DNA of 50,382 bases from an uncultured Roseburia sp. (GCA_947567625.1 CANONN010000024.1:1-50382), one strand, 5' to 3'. Positions 1 to 8,361 are shown, counted from the first letter of the stretch. A program made the numbers and translations. Notes: a model not told the origin generated them from the sequence alone.

Positions 1-135
1 CGCGCGGGGTGCGTGCAGCAAAGCTGCTAATTTCCTTACGCAACCCTGTGCAATCGAGTAGGAAAGATTTCCCCCCTACTCACCGCGCAGGGTGCGTGCA
101 GCAAAGCTGCTAATTTCCTTACGCAACCCTGTGCA
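1..135. repeat. Two 52-bp direct repeats with internal hairpins
   Basis: Positions 1-52 and 84-135 are nearly identical, with a single difference at 6/89. Each unit contains a hairpin GCAGC-AAA-GCTGC inside a longer imperfect stem (GGGTGCGT against ACGCAACCC, one bulge). Between the units lies a separate stem, GAGTAGG against CCTACTC, at about 55-80. The block is downstream of the sulfate transport operon, beyond its terminator. The first copy touches the window edge, so the array may continue to the left. No coding potential is evident. Confidence 0.75.
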
Positions 136-136
136 T

Positions 137-166
137 AAAAAAGGGGCAAGTTACATAAAACCTGCC
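137..166 (-). terminator. Rho-independent terminator of the sulfate operon
   Basis: Read on the minus strand, GGCAGGTT and AACTTGCC form an 8-bp stem (one G-U pair) with a 6-nt loop, followed by CC and a run of six T. It lies 56 bases after the cysA stop codon. Confidence 0.75.
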
Positions 167-222
167 TCTCTTTTAGGGTAATATTCTTATTTTTGTGTCT
201 ATGATCTTCCGTCCTGCCTCCT

Positions 223-1290
223 CTACAGTGCCTCCACATCAACGCCAGTCAGCAGCTGGTTTTTCCTGATCTCGGCTCCCTGCTCATCGAACAGATAGAC
301 GCGGTAGAGCAGCACACACATTTTTTCACCGACCCGAATCGGCCGCCGTTCCAGTGAACGGTTCGTCTTTAGGGTAACATTGTTGACGCGAAGCGTCACT
401 TCCAGATAACTGCCGCGGAACACAATCTCCTCGATAACCCCTTCCTCGCCCGCGCCGATCAGCTTTTTAAACTTTTCATTGTCGCTCTTGAACGCTTCGA
501 CAAACTCAGGACGGACAATGACCTTCTTTTCCTTCGGAACTTCATCGTAACCTTTAAATCCCTCGAGATTATCCAAGATAGCAGATGTACCGATAAACTG
601 CGCCACAAACGGCGTCTTTGGATTCTTGTAAATAGCAATCGGGCTTCCCATCTGCTCTAATCTACCCTCATTGATAATAATAATATCATCCGCCACCTCG
701 ACGGCCTCATCCTGATCGTGGGTGACAAAGATACTGGTGATTCCGACTTTCTGAATCATCTCTTTGAGCCATATGCGCAACTCCTTGCGGACTTTCGCGT
801 CGATCGCCGCAAAAGGCTCATCCAACAGCAAAAGCTGCGGATTGGGCGCAATCGCCCTGGCAAACGCTACTCTCTGGCGCTGCCCGCCGGAAAGCTGATT
901 TGGGTAACGTTTTTCCAGCCCTTCCAGGCCGATCAAAGAGATCATTTCCATCACCCGTTCATGTATTTTCTGTTTGTCCACTTTCTGCACCTTCAGGCCA
1001 AAAGCTATGTTGTCATAGACTGTCATATAGCGGAACAGCGCGTAATTTTGAAATACAAATCCAATGCCGCGCTTGCTCGCCGGCACATCATTGACGACCT
1101 TGCCCTCAATCATAACATCTCCGCTATCCTGGTGCTCCAGTCCCGCGAGTATGCGCAATATCGTCGTCTTTCCGCTTCCGCTGGGCCCTAAAAGCGCCAC
1201 CAGCTTGCCTTTCTCAATGCCAAAATTGATACTCTTTGCCGCTTCATACTGATCAAATTTCTTGCACACATCTTTCATTTCGATATACAT
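223..1290 (-). CDS. cysA: Sulfate/thiosulfate ABC transporter ATP-binding protein CysA
   Basis: Cytoplasmic ATPase that powers sulfate or thiosulfate uptake through the CysT/CysW channel. The 355-residue protein has Walker A GPSGSGKTT (about 35-43), the signature LSGGQRQR (133-140), Walker B LLLLDEP (153-159), an H-loop (VTHD), and a C-terminal TOBE-like regulatory region with FVRPE-like motif VIVRPEF. I chose the ATG at 1290 because GGAGG lies six bases before it; an ATG at 1296 would abut the Shine-Dalgarno sequence. It is the last gene of the sbp-cysT-cysW-cysA operon. Related molybdate or iron transporters have similar ATPases, but the sulfate-type binding protein and paired CysT/CysW permeases support sulfate or thiosulfate. 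Confidence 0.93.
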   Translation of the reverse strand: MYIEMKDVCKKFDQYEAAKSINFGIEKGKLVALLGPSGSGKTTILRILAGLEHQDSGDVMIEGKVVNDVPASKRGIGFVFQNYALFRYMTVYDNIAFGLKVQKVDKQKIHERVMEMISLIGLEGLEKRYPNQLSGGQRQRVAFARAIAPNPQLLLLDEPFAAIDAKVRKELRIWLKEMIQKVGITSIFVTHDQDEAVEVADDIIIINEGRLEQMGSPIAIYKNPKTPFVAQFIGTSAILDNLEGFKGYDEVPKEKKVIVRPEFVEAFKSDNEKFKKLIGAGEEGVIEEIVFRGSYLEVTLRVNNVTLKTNRSLERRPIRVGEKMCVLLYRVYLFDEQGAEIRKNQLLTGVDVEAL

Positions 1291-1342
1291 TGTCATCCTC
1301 CATGCCGCTTCTTTTTCTAATCTCTTTCGGTTTCGGGTCAGG

Positions 1343-2185
1343 CTATCGGTCGGCCCGTTTTCCGCGGTATTCTACGATATTTTTTAGAATCAGCATAATC
1401 AGCGCCATCCCTACCAGCAGGGAGGACACCGCAAATGCCTGTGTGATGGAGTCCGCGCTTCCCGCCATATAGAGCGCATCGATCTCAAGCGGCAGCGTAA
1501 ACGTCTTGCCGCGCGCTTTGGACACGGCATAGACCGCGCCGAATTCCCCGAACGCTCTCGCGGCACACAATATAATGCCGTACAAAAGGCCCCATCTGAT
1601 ATGAGGAAAAGTGATTTTACGGAAAATCGTAAACCAGGAAGCGCCCATCATGGCCGCCGCTTCCTCCTCGTCCCGCCCCTGGGCGTAGAGCACCGGAATA
1701 ATCTCCCGCGAGATAAACGGAAAAGTGACAAATATTGTGGCCAGGACAACCGCCGGAACAGAAAAAACAAGCGCGATATCGGTGCCAAGCATATCGTTGA
1801 TCCAGTCAATTGCAGGCTTTGCCCACCCGCTCCGTCCAAATGTCATAATATAGGCCAGTCCCGCAATGACCGGCGATATCGAAAACGGAATGTCAATCAG
1901 GGTAGACAATACATTTTTTCCCCGAAAATCAAATTTCGTCACCAGCCAGGAAGCGATCAGCCCAAATATGGTATTGACGGCCACGGCCAACAGTGTGGCG
2001 ATCAGCGTCACTTTAAGGGCGGACAGTGTATTCGGCGCCGTCAAAGCCCTCTGGTATGATTCCAGCCCGTCCTTCAATGCCCGGTAAATAACTTCCAAAA
2101 GCGGCATCACCAGCATCAGCACAAAAAATATCACACTGATGCCAATTAGAACTCCTTTTACTATTTTCTGGCTATGTTCTTTCAT
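1343..2185 (-). CDS. cysW: Sulfate ABC transporter permease CysW
   Basis: Inner-membrane permease subunit of 280 residues with about six hydrophobic segments and the binding-protein-dependent permease EAA motif (EAAAMMGASWFTIF, near residue 180), which docks on CysA. The start at 2185 (MKEHSQK) is preceded by AGGAGG six bases upstream; an ORF extension to 2227 has no such site. The 3' half carries the family-typical ARAFGEFGAV segment. It lies 52 bases upstream of cysA and 127 bases downstream of cysT, so co-transcription is likely. CysT and CysW are similar to each other; the assignment follows operon order and sequence resemblance. Confidence 0.9.
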   Translation of the reverse strand: MKEHSQKIVKGVLIGISVIFFVLMLVMPLLEVIYRALKDGLESYQRALTAPNTLSALKVTLIATLLAVAVNTIFGLIASWLVTKFDFRGKNVLSTLIDIPFSISPVIAGLAYIMTFGRSGWAKPAIDWINDMLGTDIALVFSVPAVVLATIFVTFPFISREIIPVLYAQGRDEEEAAAMMGASWFTIFRKITFPHIRWGLLYGIILCAARAFGEFGAVYAVSKARGKTFTLPLEIDALYMAGSADSITQAFAVSSLLVGMALIMLILKNIVEYRGKRADR

Positions 2186-2312
2186 CTCAATCCTCCTGAC
2201 CTCTGAAAATGATCTCTTTCCATCCATATCGCTGCTTTACTGCGACTCAAATTTAGAACGGTCTGTCAGCGAAACAGACACTGACACTCCGCCATGTCTG
2301 ATTTTTTGTGCA

Positions 2313-3143
2313 TTAGGCGTTGGTCCTGCGGCTCGCGATATGCTGTATGATATTAATCAAAAACAGCATCAAAAAGGAAATGATAAGAAGCACAAGCGCG
2401 ATCGCCGCCGCCCCCTCGTAATCGACATTACCCGAATTGAGTTTTTGCATGATGATATAGGAGACCACCTGCGTGCCGTTTTTTTCACTGTTGCCCGAGA
2501 TATAGATCACGCTGCCGTACTCTCCGATGCCTCTGGCTAACGCCAGTCCAAATCCCGTCAGGAGAGCCGGACGAATCTCTGGAAATACGACTTTCCAAAA
2601 TGTCGTAAAACGGGAAGCCCCCAGCATAGCGGCCGCCTCCTCATAGGTGTCGGGCAACTTTTCGAGCACCGGCTGGATGGCGCGGACGACAAAAGGAATA
2701 CCGATAAATATCATGGCTATGACAATACCCGTTTTGGAGTACGCCGCCTTGATTCCCATACTTTCGAGAAGCCTGCCCAAAAAACCACTGTCGGAATACA
2801 TTTTCGTGAGCGTAATTCCGGCGACCGCCGTCGGCAGGGCAAACGGCAGTTCGATCATCCCATCCATCAGGCGCTTGCCCGGAAAATCATAGCGGACAAG
2901 CACCCACGCAAGAATCACACCAAATATACAATTCAACACTGCGGCAATCAACGCACAGCCAATGCTCGTCGCAAACGCCTGCACGACATTCGGCCTTGTA
3001 ATCAGATCTATAAATTCGCCCCAGGACAGGCGAAATGAATATGCCAAAACTGATGCCAGCGGTATTAAAATAATCAGGGAAAGCATGGCAACCGTAATCC
3101 CCATGCTCAGCCCAAAACCAGGAATAATCGACTTTTTCTTCAC
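2313..3143 (-). CDS. cysT: Sulfate ABC transporter permease CysT
   Basis: Inner-membrane permease partner of CysW, 276 residues, with about six membrane segments and an EAA loop (EEAAAMLGASRFTTFWKV). The segment ARGIGEYGSVIYISGN is characteristic of CysT/CysU proteins. The start is a GTG at 3143 with AGGAGG seven bases upstream. It is second in the operon, after the binding protein. The gap before it holds a 48-bp duplication described separately. Also called cysU in some species. Confidence 0.9.
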   Translation of the reverse strand: MKKKSIIPGFGLSMGITVAMLSLIILIPLASVLAYSFRLSWGEFIDLITRPNVVQAFATSIGCALIAAVLNCIFGVILAWVLVRYDFPGKRLMDGMIELPFALPTAVAGITLTKMYSDSGFLGRLLESMGIKAAYSKTGIVIAMIFIGIPFVVRAIQPVLEKLPDTYEEAAAMLGASRFTTFWKVVFPEIRPALLTGFGLALARGIGEYGSVIYISGNSEKNGTQVVSYIIMQKLNSGNVDYEGAAAIALVLLIISFLMLFLINIIQHIASRRTNA

Positions 3144-3165
3144 TGGTGTGCCTCCTAAATTATCA

Positions 3166-3263
3166 TAGATTTTATCCTAACCCGGACAAGCCGGAATCCA
3201 TACTTCCAATTCCAGTAGATTTCATCCTAACACGGACAAGCCGGAATCCATACTTCTAATTCC
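3166..3263. repeat. 48-bp tandem duplication at the 3' end of the sulfate-binding gene
   Basis: Positions 3166-3213 and 3216-3263 differ at about three bases. The second copy contains the stop codon and last codons of the binding-protein gene, so the first copy looks like a duplicated gene end. Each copy holds a small CCGG-ACAAG-CCGG stem, so the sbp-cysT spacer would carry two hairpins in the transcript. That might affect relative expression of the binding protein and permeases; this is inference. Confidence 0.7.
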
Positions 3264-4284
3264 CATAAATTTCATCAAAGATCGCGTCATCTGCAAAGAA
3301 ATCCTCATACGCCTGATCCCAGCCGCCAAAATCATCAATCGTACACATATTTACCGTCAAGTCAAAGGTATCCGCAAATTCATTTAAGATGGCTTCGTCG
3401 GAGGGACGGTAATAATGTTCCCCAGCCAGTCTCTGGGCCTCCGGCGTATACAAAAATTCCAGATAATCTTTGGCGATCTCCTGCGTGCCGTTTTTGTCTG
3501 CATTCTCATCCACAATGGCAACCGACGGCTCCGCTAAGATACTCACGCTCGGCGTAACCAGCTCGTACTCGCCCGGATATTCCTTTAAGGTCAAAAGCGC
3601 TTCGTTTTCCCATGCAATCAGCACATCTCCCTGGCCGTTCTCCACAAACGTCGTCGTAGCGCCCCGCGCACCGGAGTCCATTACAAGTACATTGTCATAG
3701 ATTTTAGCGACAAATTCTTTCATTTTCGCCTCGTCCCCGTTAAACTGCATCTTCGCGTAATACCATGCGGCGAGGAAATTCCAGCACGCTCCGCCCGAAG
3801 ATTTGGGGTCGGGCGTGATGATCTCCACACCCTCCTTCGTCAAATCCTGCCAATCCTGTATGCCTTTCTCATTTCCGCTGTGCACGAGAAAAACGATGGT
3901 GGAAGTGTAGGGAGAGCTGTTTCTGTCAAACTCGTCCAGCCACCCGGCGTCAATCAGCCCTGCGTTCTCGATCGCAGTGACATCATGCGCCAGCGCCAAA
4001 GTCACCACATCCGCATCATTTCCCTCAATGACGGAGCGAGCCTGCGAGCCGGAACCGCCGTGAGACTGAACAAGCTCAATATCATTTCCGGTCTCTTCTT
4101 TATAGTGCGCGGTAAACATTTCATTGTAAGCCGCATAAAATTCACGGGTCGGGTCGTATGACACATTGGTAAAGGTGATCGTGCCGTCTTCCTTTTTATT
4201 TCCGCATCCGGTCAGTGATGTAGCCAAACATGCCACGGTCAGTGCTGCAACTGTTGTTTTGCGTATCCAATTGTTTTTTTTCAT
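3256..4284 (-). CDS. sbp: Sulfate/thiosulfate-binding lipoprotein
   Basis: Extracellular substrate-binding protein of 342 residues that delivers sulfate or thiosulfate to CysTWA. It begins with a lipoprotein signal (KK near the start, hydrophobic core, lipobox SLTGC at about residues 22-26). The mature protein opens with TFTNVSYDPTREFY, typical of the Sbp/CysP family, followed by the GGSGSQA and DVVTLALAHD segments that line the anion pocket. I chose the ATG at 4284 because GAGGAG lies four bases before it. First gene of the operon. Its leader has a strong promoter and two LacI-type operators. sbp and cysP cannot be told apart here. Confidence 0.92.
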   Translation of the reverse strand: MKKNNWIRKTTVAALTVACLATSLTGCGNKKEDGTITFTNVSYDPTREFYAAYNEMFTAHYKEETGNDIELVQSHGGSGSQARSVIEGNDADVVTLALAHDVTAIENAGLIDAGWLDEFDRNSSPYTSTIVFLVHSGNEKGIQDWQDLTKEGVEIITPDPKSSGGACWNFLAAWYYAKMQFNGDEAKMKEFVAKIYDNVLVMDSGARGATTTFVENGQGDVLIAWENEALLTLKEYPGEYELVTPSVSILAEPSVAIVDENADKNGTQEIAKDYLEFLYTPEAQRLAGEHYYRPSDEAILNEFADTFDLTVNMCTIDDFGGWDQAYEDFFADDAIFDEIYGN

Positions 4285-4346
4285 TTTTCTCCTCATTTCT
4301 GCGAACGACATTCGCATTTGCTTTTTGCGCCCTATTTGTTACAATC

Positions 4347-4362
4347 AAGCAAACGTTTGTGT
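4347..4362. promoter_or_regulatory. LacI-family-type operator, promoter-distal (in the sbp leader)
   Basis: AAGCAAACGTTTGTGT is a near-palindrome centred on CG at 4354/4355. It lies about 50-65 bases downstream of the predicted start of sbp transcription and also forms part of a leader hairpin (AATCAAG with CTTGATT). It shares AAGCAAACGTTT with a second site at 4458-4473, 111 bp away centre to centre. LacI-family proteins bind such sequences; CcpA sites are similar, but this one lacks the usual outer bases. Confidence 0.55.
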
Positions 4363-4411
4363 TATTGTTTGGCTTGATTTTTCTGGCAGATTGTTTTATA
4401 ATTCTCTTAAG

Positions 4412-4448
4412 CACTTACATATTAGCCGAAACTGTAACATTTTGTCAA
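4412..4448 (-). promoter_or_regulatory. Sigma-A-type promoter of the sulfate operon
   Basis: On the minus strand TTGACA (4448-4443) is separated by 18 bases from TAATAT (4424-4419), giving a predicted start near 4412 and a leader of about 128 nt before the sbp ATG. The two operator-like sites lie on either side of it. Confidence 0.7.
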
Positions 4449-4457
4449 TTAAAAATA

Positions 4458-4473
4458 AAGCAAACGTTTTCGT
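4458..4473. promoter_or_regulatory. LacI-family-type operator, upstream of the sbp promoter
   Basis: AAGCAAACGTTTTCGT, centred at 4465/4466, lies immediately upstream of the -35 box. It has the same left half (AAGCAAAC) as the leader site. The arrangement of two operators about 110 bp apart flanking a promoter resembles the gal operon, where a LacI-family repressor loops the DNA. The nearest candidate protein is the LacI-family regulator starting at 4897. Confidence 0.55.
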
Positions 4474-4550
4474 TCAGGTCTTAATGAACTTTAACGCCCC
4501 AACACTTATGGTGTGGATACCGACGCAAGCTTGAATGAAAGCATTATTAG

Positions 4551-4694
4551 TATCTATTCAGCCTTCGGCTTCATAGTTACGGAATCCGGCTCATTTAAAG
4601 TTTGTCTCCGACAAAGAGCCGGATTCCCGCTTGTCTAGATAAACGCGTTCTTACGGACTTTGCAGCGAGTGCAAAGTCCTGGGCTGAACTGTTA
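4551..4694 (+). repeat. Family B palindromic repeat, copy 1
   Basis: An element of about 145 bp ending in GGCTGAACTGTTA, with an imperfect inverted match at its left end. Internal stems: GGAATCCGGCTC with GAGCCGGATTCC (inner TTTGTC/GACAAA), and GGACTTTGCA with TGCAAAGTCC. It is followed 35 bp later by a second copy. The same design recurs at 11743, 27691, 37204 and 44767. Confidence 0.8.
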
Positions 4695-4729
4695 CCATTA
4701 TTATACCTGCCATCAAAACCATATATCCG

Positions 4730-4870
4730 TAACAGTTCAGCCTTCGGCTTCCCTGTTACGGAATCCGCTCCATTTAAAGTTTGCCTGCGGCAAAAGAGCG
4801 GATTCCCTGCTGTTCGGCACTACTGGCTGCTAACTGCGCAGCAAGTGCGCAGTTGCAGGCTGAACTGTTA
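4730..4870 (+). repeat. Family B palindromic repeat, copy 2
   Basis: Perfect 13-bp inverted ends TAACAGTTCAGCC and GGCTGAACTGTTA. The internal stems sit in the same positions as in copy 1 but have different sequence with pairing retained: GGAATCCGCTC with GAGCGGATTCC, TTTGCC with GGCAAA, and AACTGCGCA with TGCGCAGTT. It ends 26 bases before the LacI-family gene, so its transcript would carry this structure unless the promoter is inside the repeat. Confidence 0.85.
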
Positions 4871-4896
4871 CATATATTCAGATCGGAGCTACGATT

Positions 4897-5892
4897 ATGT
4901 CACTCAAAAAAATAGCGCAGATGACCGGCGTATCGCCCTCCACCGTATCGAGGGTGTTAAACAACGCATCCTCCACCTGCGCCTCAAAGGAACTCAAAGA
5001 CAAAATCTTTGCGGCTGCCCGGGAAATCGGTTATCAGCCCAACGAGAACGCAAGGAACCTTAAAAATAGCGCGAAGGCTGCGTCCCCGGACAGGCATATC
5101 AGCATTGTGTTGGCCCGCATCAGGACGTTAGATGACGATCCGTTCTTTTATGAATTGTTCCGCAGCCTCGAGCTCGCCCTCTTAGAACAACATACCGTCA
5201 TCGATCAGATTGTCTACACAGAAAAAGACTTGCCGCAAAGTATCTCGAAGTCCCAGGGAGTGATTATCCTGGGGCGCTGTTCCGATAAACTGCTCGCGCA
5301 GATTCGTTCGCTCAATCAAACGATCGTCGGCATCTGGCGCAACAGCATGGATTTTAATGTGGACGAGGTCGTCTGCGACGGCAAAAAAGCCGCCGAGCTG
5401 GCCATGGAACACCTGATCTCGCTCGGACACAGGCAGATTGCCTATATCGGAGACTGCTCCTACGAGAGCAGATATGTCGGCTACTGCAATTCCCTCATCC
5501 GCCATAATATTCCGATGAATTATGCGTGGATTAAACAGACAGACCAGTCGGGCGCGTCCGGGCGCGCCGCCTTTTTGGAGCTTTTGGAGAAAGAAAAAGA
5601 TTTTTCCGCCGTCTTTTGCGCCAATGACATCACCGCCATCGGCGTGCTCGGCATACTGAAAGAAAAAGGCCGCGACAGCAAAAGAAAAATTTCCGTCATT
5701 TCGATTGATAATATAGAAGAAAGCGAAAACACCTCGCCTTTTCTGACCACCATCCATATACCGCGAAATGAAATGGCACACATGGCCGTCATGCTGCTGC
5801 TCGACCGTATTGCAAAGAAACACACGGAATCAGTGCGCATCGAATTTCCCTGCCGCCTGGTAAACCGCAGCAGCTGCTATCCAATAGTGTAA
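4897..5892 (+). CDS. LacI-family transcriptional regulator
   Basis: DNA-binding repressor or activator of 331 residues. The N-terminal helix-turn-helix is SLKKIAQMTGVSPSTVSRVLNN (residues 2-23), followed by a hinge region and a periplasmic-binding-protein-like sensor domain (GHRQIAYIGD, CANDITAIGVLGIL, the latter near residue 250). A CGGAG ribosome site lies eight bases before the ATG. It is divergent from the sulfate operon and convergent with the GH35 beta-galactosidase gene. The sugar-binding-type sensor points to galactoside control, while the operator-like sites found nearby are in front of the sulfate operon; either target is possible. Two family B repeats occupy its upstream region. 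Confidence 0.88.
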   Translation: MSLKKIAQMTGVSPSTVSRVLNNASSTCASKELKDKIFAAAREIGYQPNENARNLKNSAKAASPDRHISIVLARIRTLDDDPFFYELFRSLELALLEQHTVIDQIVYTEKDLPQSISKSQGVIILGRCSDKLLAQIRSLNQTIVGIWRNSMDFNVDEVVCDGKKAAELAMEHLISLGHRQIAYIGDCSYESRYVGYCNSLIRHNIPMNYAWIKQTDQSGASGRAAFLELLEKEKDFSAVFCANDITAIGVLGILKEKGRDSKRKISVISIDNIEESENTSPFLTTIHIPRNEMAHMAVMLLLDRIAKKHTESVRIEFPCRLVNRSSCYPIV

Positions 5893-5930
5893 ACGCTGTC
5901 AAATGGAATAGACGTAAAGTCAACAACGGT

Positions 5931-5974
5931 GCAAACCGCCCTGCCAAAAACATAAGAAAGCATGGCGGTTTTGC
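5931..5974. terminator. Bidirectional terminator between the LacI-family gene and the GH35 gene
   Basis: GCAAACCGCC pairs with GGCGGTTTTGC across a loop of about 23 bases, in the gap between two convergent genes. The T-run is short on both sides, so strength is uncertain. Confidence 0.5.
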
Positions 5975-5985
5975 TCGTCTCCTTT

Positions 5986-7731
5986 CTATTCAAGTGCGGG
6001 TTCCTCCATCAAACTGATCTCCCCCGCACATTTTCCGTCCGTCTCAAAAAGAATGATTTCGTTTGTCCCTGCTTTAAGAAGCGGCGCCGGAATATACAGG
6101 CGCTTCTGCGGGCCGATTTCCCAGAATCTGCCGATATGAAAACCGTTTACAAAGACGCAGCCTTTGCCCCACCCGCCAAAATCAAGGAATGTGTCGGCCG
6201 CTTCTTCCACTTCCAGTGTAAAACGATAAAATGCCGGAAGTCCTTCCTGATACTCTTTGGCAAAATCAATCTTGTCCACTTGATCGAGCGGCAGCGGATA
6301 CTGCTGCCAGTGATTGTGCATATGGCCATTGATCTGCACGCACTGGTCGATACCTTTGCGCTGATGTGCAAGCCTTGGGCCAAAATTGACACGCCCCATA
6401 TTCTCCACCAGAATATCGATCGTATCTCCCCGGGAAATGCTTATGTTTAATTCATGTTCTTCTAATAATTCCCTGTCATAGAGTATTTTGGCAGGCTTCC
6501 CCGCCACGAAAATGTTTGCCCTGTCATTCGCTTCCCACAATCTGATTTTGTCTAAACTTTCCTCGCTGTGAAGCGTTGAGCGGTATAATATGTATCCATA
6601 ATTCTGACCCAGCCGTTCCATAGAGCAAGGCGAGACACTCTCGATGGGCTGGCTGATCTCTGAGAGAACGGAACACAGGCTCACTTTATCCCGCACCTTT
6701 AAGCTGCCGTAAGCTTTTCGTTTTATCTGCGTCGAAAATGTCACTTCCGGCAGCGCGCGGTATTTGGCGATTACTTTCTGATAGGCATAATATTTTTCTG
6801 TCAGCTGCCCATCCTCGGTCAAAACGGCATCATAATCGTAGGATGTGACGTCCGGCGTCAGTGCGTCGTAGTAGTTGGAGCCGTTCATGAAGCCAAAATT
6901 TGTGCCGCCCTCAAACATATAGATGTTCACATGGCCCATGGAAAGCATATCGTCCAGGTCTTTCACGCTTTCCTCCAGGTTTCCGGTCATATGGCCGCCG
7001 TTTCCCCAGTGGTCAAACCAACCTACCCAAAATTCTGTGCACATCAGCGGCCCGCCGTTTGTATATTGCTTAAGCACCGCAAAACGCTCTTTTGTCCTCG
7101 AACCGAAATTACCGGTCGGCAGCACTCCGTCAAGGCAGCCGCCGTTTAAGCTTTCCGCAAAAGGCCCGTCGGAGGTCACAAGAGGCACGACCACGCCGCG
7201 GTCCCTCATCATCTTTTTGATCGCGGCCAGATAATCTCTGTCATTTGCATAATAACCGTATTCATTTTCCACCTGCATGAGTATCACAGGGCCGCCGTGA
7301 TTGATCTGCAACGGCACGATTTTTTCCATTACCACATCATAATAGTCGGCCACATGCTGTAAAAATGGTGGGTAGGACATGCGCAGCATCATACCGTCCT
7401 CCGCCAGCAGCCAGGCCGGGAGCCCGCCAAATTCCCACTCGGCACAGATATAGGGCGTCGGCCTGAGAATAACGTAAAGCCCCAACTCCTGCGCGGTCCG
7501 TACAAATTTGACAACATCAAGCATCCCCTCAAAACAAAACTCGCCTTTTATTGGCTCATGCAGATTCCACGGAAGATAGGTCTCCACTGTGTTACATCCC
7601 ATGGCCTTTAATTTCTCCAAACGGTCCTTCCAGTATTCCGGCACAACCCGAAAATAGTGAATGGCCCCCGATATAATCTGAAACGGTTCGCCGTTTAAGT
7701 AAAAGGTTTCTTTGATCTCGAATTGGTTCAT
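5986..7731 (-). CDS. Glycoside hydrolase family 35 beta-galactosidase
   Basis: Predicted retaining beta-galactosidase of 581 residues, cytoplasmic because no signal peptide is seen. The TIM barrel opens with SGAIHYFRVVPEYW and ETYLPWNLHEP. The acid/base is Glu157 in QVENEYG and the nucleophile is Glu233 in MCTEFWVGW. The C-terminal third is beta-rich and includes GWGKGCVFVNGFHIGRFW, typical of the galactose-binding-like domain in this family. Length fits the bacterial BgaC-type enzymes. GAGGAG precedes the ATG by seven bases. It likely removes terminal beta-linked galactose from small glycans taken up elsewhere. The adjacent LacI-family gene is a plausible regulator. Confidence 0.93.
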   Translation of the reverse strand: MNQFEIKETFYLNGEPFQIISGAIHYFRVVPEYWKDRLEKLKAMGCNTVETYLPWNLHEPIKGEFCFEGMLDVVKFVRTAQELGLYVILRPTPYICAEWEFGGLPAWLLAEDGMMLRMSYPPFLQHVADYYDVVMEKIVPLQINHGGPVILMQVENEYGYYANDRDYLAAIKKMMRDRGVVVPLVTSDGPFAESLNGGCLDGVLPTGNFGSRTKERFAVLKQYTNGGPLMCTEFWVGWFDHWGNGGHMTGNLEESVKDLDDMLSMGHVNIYMFEGGTNFGFMNGSNYYDALTPDVTSYDYDAVLTEDGQLTEKYYAYQKVIAKYRALPEVTFSTQIKRKAYGSLKVRDKVSLCSVLSEISQPIESVSPCSMERLGQNYGYILYRSTLHSEESLDKIRLWEANDRANIFVAGKPAKILYDRELLEEHELNISISRGDTIDILVENMGRVNFGPRLAHQRKGIDQCVQINGHMHNHWQQYPLPLDQVDKIDFAKEYQEGLPAFYRFTLEVEEAADTFLDFGGWGKGCVFVNGFHIGRFWEIGPQKRLYIPAPLLKAGTNEIILFETDGKCAGEISLMEEPALE

Positions 7732-7913
7732 ATTTATCTCCTCGTATCTATATCTTTCATTTGTTCATCCCTGCAACGTTCGGAAAGAATCATTCGTCTA
7801 TATTTGATATTCTGTGCTTAGTTTATCACGAATAGAAGCACATAACAACCACGAACAATTTTTAATCGTGACGAATAGCCAAAAATACGCTCCTTTGCCG
7901 TATATCGCGAGCG

Positions 7914-8357
7914 TTAATATCCTTCCCTTTCAGCATCGGATTTCGTGCGGTGAACCGTACCTCTTTGATGATGCGGCGGCGCATAGATACTCGAAATCTT
8001 GAGCGGGCAGTTTCCAATATTTATAATGTTGTGCCATACTCCGGCAGGAACAAAGACGCCGTCGCCACAGCACAGTTTTTGTCGGTAATCTGTCTGTTCT
8101 TTTTGACAGCCCATAACAACGACGGCATTGCCCTGCTCAATTCGGATAAACTGGTCCGTATCCGTATGGACTTCCAAACCAATCTCACCCGCAGGCGGAA
8201 TACACATTAACGTCATCTGTAGACACGTTCCGGTCCAAAGTGCAGTCCTGAAATTATTGTTTTGCCTTGCCATACACGGAATGTTCGCCGCATATGGACT
8301 CGGACCGTAATCTGTCTTTTCATTTGATACAAATCGTTCTCTAAACTCTCTGTTCAC
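7914..8357 (-). CDS. Cupin-domain protein
   Basis: Small single-domain cupin of about 147 residues. Cupin motif 1 is seen as IGLEVHTDTDQFIRIEQGNAVVVMG and motif 2 as VPAGVWHNIINIG, together supplying His/Glu/His metal ligands. The first motif has EVHTDTDQF, where the usual first His pair is reduced to one. Function is not predictable beyond metal-dependent isomerase, oxygenase or sugar-binding roles. The start is uncertain: an ATG at 8369 has no ribosome site, whereas the in-frame GTG at 8357 follows GGAG by six bases. The open frame extends to 8492 but that part is the family A repeat. Expression may depend on that upstream structured element. Confidence 0.8.
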   Translation of the reverse strand: MNREFRERFVSNEKTDYGPSPYAANIPCMARQNNNFRTALWTGTCLQMTLMCIPPAGEIGLEVHTDTDQFIRIEQGNAVVVMGCQKEQTDYRQKLCCGDGVFVPAGVWHNIINIGNCPLKISSIYAPPHHQRGTVHRTKSDAEREGY

Positions 8358-8361
8358 ACTA

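Noticed and set aside
4285-4412. Riboswitch in the sulfate operon leader
   Set aside because: The leader has two small hairpins but no motif of the SAM or other known riboswitches that I could recognise.
4551-4870. Insertion sequences
   Set aside because: The repeats have inverted ends but no transposase gene in or near any copy; the elements are too short to encode one.
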